64,000 nucleotides of DNA from Crocinitomix algicola (GTDB lineage Bacteria; Bacteroidota; Bacteroidia; Flavobacteriales_D; Crocinitomicaceae), in NCBI RefSeq assembly GCF_001661595.2, contig NZ_LYPF02000001.1, positions 124,001 through 188,000 on the forward strand. The letters run 5' to 3'. A model generated the notes under the pieces. That model saw nothing but the letters and a program-made list of their open reading frames with translations. It was not told where the DNA came from and ran no database searches. Each line of letters opens with the position of its first letter. Positions within the stretch are counted from its first letter, which is position 1. Shown piece after piece: positions 62,418-64,000 of this stretch. The position numbers and the translations under genes are program-made.

Positions 62418-63917
62418 ATGAAAATTAAGCTACTAAGTGCTTATGCACTTTCCCTACTGTTACTGACTAATTGTGGCTCATCAAATGTTGATGATTCTCA
62501 AGGTCAAAAAGATGAAAAACAAACCGTAAAGGAAGAAAAGCGAGGTAAAGAAAACGTCGCTTACATCTGGGGTGCTGCTGCTTTGGAAGGTACAGCAAGA
62601 GATACTGATCGATTCAAACCACGCCCTACGGTAACTTCGAGGTATTTAGGTTTAACCTTTGTGGCAATATTTGACGCCTGGAGTAGGTATGATGAGAATG
62701 CTATTCCCGTATATGCTACTGACATTGAAAGAAGACCTATTGAAGAGCATACCATAGAAAACAAAGAAAAAGCAATAAGTTATGCAGCTTATGGAGCACT
62801 ATGCGAATATTATTATTCAGACAGTGCCTACTTTCAAGGTATAATGGCCGACCTTGGTTTTGATTATAGCAATCGTACTATTGATCCGTCAACTCCAGAA
62901 GGAATAGGGAATTTAGTTGCTAAAAAGATAATTGAGGAAAGAAAAAATGATGGTTCAAATCAATATGCAACACATGAAGGTTCAAATGGTGTTCAATATT
63001 TTGATTATACGAACTATAAACCCGTTAATGAAGTTGAGAATTTAAAAGATATAAATCGTTGGCAACCTAAATACTTTGATGATGGTAAAGGCGGTAAATT
63101 TGCCCCAGGTTGTTTGACACCACATTGGTATTTAGTAGATCCAATTTCAATGGATTCTTCATCTCAGTTTCGTCCAGGTCCTCCACCATTAGTAGGCTCA
63201 GATCAATTGAAGAAAGAATTGGAAGAGGTTGTTTCCATTCAAGAAAACATGTCGGATCATGACAAAGCGCTTGTAGAGTTTATGCGGGATGGACCGAAAT
63301 CAGTTCAACAAGCAGGTCATTGGTTGAAATTCGCTCAGTTTATATCAATTCGGGATAACCATACCTTAGATGAGGATGTGAAAATGTATTTTTTAGTAGA
63401 GGTTACAGCAATGGATGCGTTTATAGCGTCATGGGATTCTAAAATGTATTATGACTTTGCTAGACCATATGCTTTGGTTCATGAGTATTACGCAGGTAAA
63501 GAGATATTTGGTTGGGCCGGTGCAGGTAAAGGATTCAAAAAGATGGATGGTAGTGAATGGCAGCCTTATTCACCTGCTACATTCCTTTGCCCACCTTTTC
63601 CAAGTTATACTTCCGGTCATAGTACTATCAGCGGTGGATGTGCTGAGGCCTTGAAGTTGTTCACCGGGTCGGATGAATTTGGTGATAGCGCATTTGTGCA
63701 TACAGGCGTGTTAACTGAAACTGACCCTGCATTTTATGGTGATACAGTATTGCTGAAGTTTCCAACATTTACAGAGGCTGCAGAAATGGCTGGACAGTCG
63801 CGAGTTATGGGTGGATATCATATTCAAGCTGATAACGTTGCAGGATTAGAACTTGGTCGTGATGTGGCAAGAAATGCGTGGGACTTTTACAATGTTCATA
63901 TTGGTACTTCTAAATAA
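62418..63917 (+). CDS. Lipoprotein of the vanadium haloperoxidase/PAP2 superfamily
   Basis: The 499-residue product has a lipoprotein signal (LLLLTNC, Cys19) and then the vanadate/phosphate-binding pocket of the superfamily: Lys342 with Arg349-Pro350 (KMYYDFARPY), Ser399-Gly400-His401 (PSYTSGHST), and Arg462 with His468 (SRVMGGYH). Family members are vanadium-dependent haloperoxidases or acid phosphatases. The pocket alone does not tell which. Placement outside the cytoplasm fits either. It stands alone after the two-component pair, with its own terminator. Confidence 0.88.
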   Translation: MKIKLLSAYALSLLLLTNCGSSNVDDSQGQKDEKQTVKEEKRGKENVAYIWGAAALEGTARDTDRFKPRPTVTSRYLGLTFVAIFDAWSRYDENAIPVYATDIERRPIEEHTIENKEKAISYAAYGALCEYYYSDSAYFQGIMADLGFDYSNRTIDPSTPEGIGNLVAKKIIEERKNDGSNQYATHEGSNGVQYFDYTNYKPVNEVENLKDINRWQPKYFDDGKGGKFAPGCLTPHWYLVDPISMDSSSQFRPGPPPLVGSDQLKKELEEVVSIQENMSDHDKALVEFMRDGPKSVQQAGHWLKFAQFISIRDNHTLDEDVKMYFLVEVTAMDAFIASWDSKMYYDFARPYALVHEYYAGKEIFGWAGAGKGFKKMDGSEWQPYSPATFLCPPFPSYTSGHSTISGGCAEALKLFTGSDEFGDSAFVHTGVLTETDPAFYGDTVLLKFPTFTEAAEMAGQSRVMGGYHIQADNVAGLELGRDVARNAWDFYNVHIGTSK

Positions 63918-63948
63918 TTTGTAAATCATTTGTTTGTTTAGATTTAAT

Positions 63949-63980
63949 AAAGGCTGGGAGGTGTTTTCCTCCTGGCTTTT
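63949..63980 (+). terminator. Rho-independent terminator of the haloperoxidase-like gene
   Basis: AAAGGCTGGGAGG (63949-63961) pairs with CCTCCTGGCTTTT (63968-63980) over 13 positions, some of them G-U, around a 6-base loop, ending in Ts. Confidence 0.75.
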
Positions 63981-64000
63981 AAAAGAAGAGGAAGGCATGA

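Noticed and set aside
1-64000. CRISPR arrays, insertion sequences or prophage.
   Set aside because: No regularly spaced repeats, transposases, integrases or phage structural genes were seen on either strand.

Overview
The window comes from an AT-rich member of the Bacteroidota, almost certainly the Flavobacteriia. Four things point there. Several secreted proteins end in the C-terminal sorting domain read by the type IX secretion system. There is a TonB-dependent receptor paired with a DUF4249 lipoprotein, a short RpoD and an elongated GAPDH, all of the Bacteroidota kind. Start sites lack clear Shine-Dalgarno sequences. Many genes are preceded by the Bacteroidota promoter -7 box TAnnTTTG, often with a TTG 17-23 bases upstream. 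The sequence does not settle the genus. Nothing looks like a prophage, insertion sequence or CRISPR array. The window is mostly ordinary chromosome with a few accessory loci.

Layout. 1-10 kb, all minus strand: the 5' part of a RecQ helicase gene, a large secreted multidomain protein, the potassium uptake pair trkA-trkH, and an operon of two secreted kelch proteins plus a small lipoprotein. 10-18 kb: the peptidase pepD, a lipoprotein, a second RecQ gene without an ATG start, then an overlapping run ilvE, aroE, papain-fold-like lipoprotein, miaA. 18-24 kb: a DPP-IV type peptidase, a thioredoxin-like lipoprotein, and a pair of lipid-linked glycosylation genes (GT-C membrane protein fused to TPRs, then a polyprenyl-phosphate glycosyltransferase). 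24-31 kb: citrate synthase, a thiolase, and two paralogous GT39-like membrane proteins on either side of a DUF2520 oxidoreductase. 31-35 kb: a three-gene cell-surface operon. 35-41 kb: DUF6495 and BaiN-like flavoprotein genes, a GC-rich intergenic inverted repeat, an nth without the usual iron-sulphur ligands, a TPR gene, and divergent oxyR and dps with a candidate OxyR operator. 41-51 kb: DUF4249 lipoprotein and TonB receptor, a transglutaminase-like protein whose catalytic Cys is Ser, gap, an FN3 lipoprotein, rpoD, and a Lys1/alanine-dehydrogenase-like enzyme. 51.4-51.8 kb: tmRNA, with an imperfect echo of its 3' end about 50 bases downstream.

The most interesting region is 52.0-62.3 kb. 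Two divergent gene sets share one short promoter region. On the minus strand lie an SGNH hydrolase, an MMPL/RND-type exporter and a processive GT2 glycosyltransferase, each overlapping the next by 4 bases. On the plus strand lie a NodU/CmcH-type carbamoyltransferase, a 50-residue DUF5989-like membrane peptide and an SxtJ-like membrane protein, followed by a hybrid histidine kinase with its own receiver and HPt domain. A LytTR response regulator converges on the kinase gene. My inference is an envelope system that makes, modifies (carbamoylation, acyl transfer or removal) and exports a glycan or glycolipid, possibly under this two-component pair. The window ends with a lipoprotein of the vanadium haloperoxidase/PAP2 superfamily.
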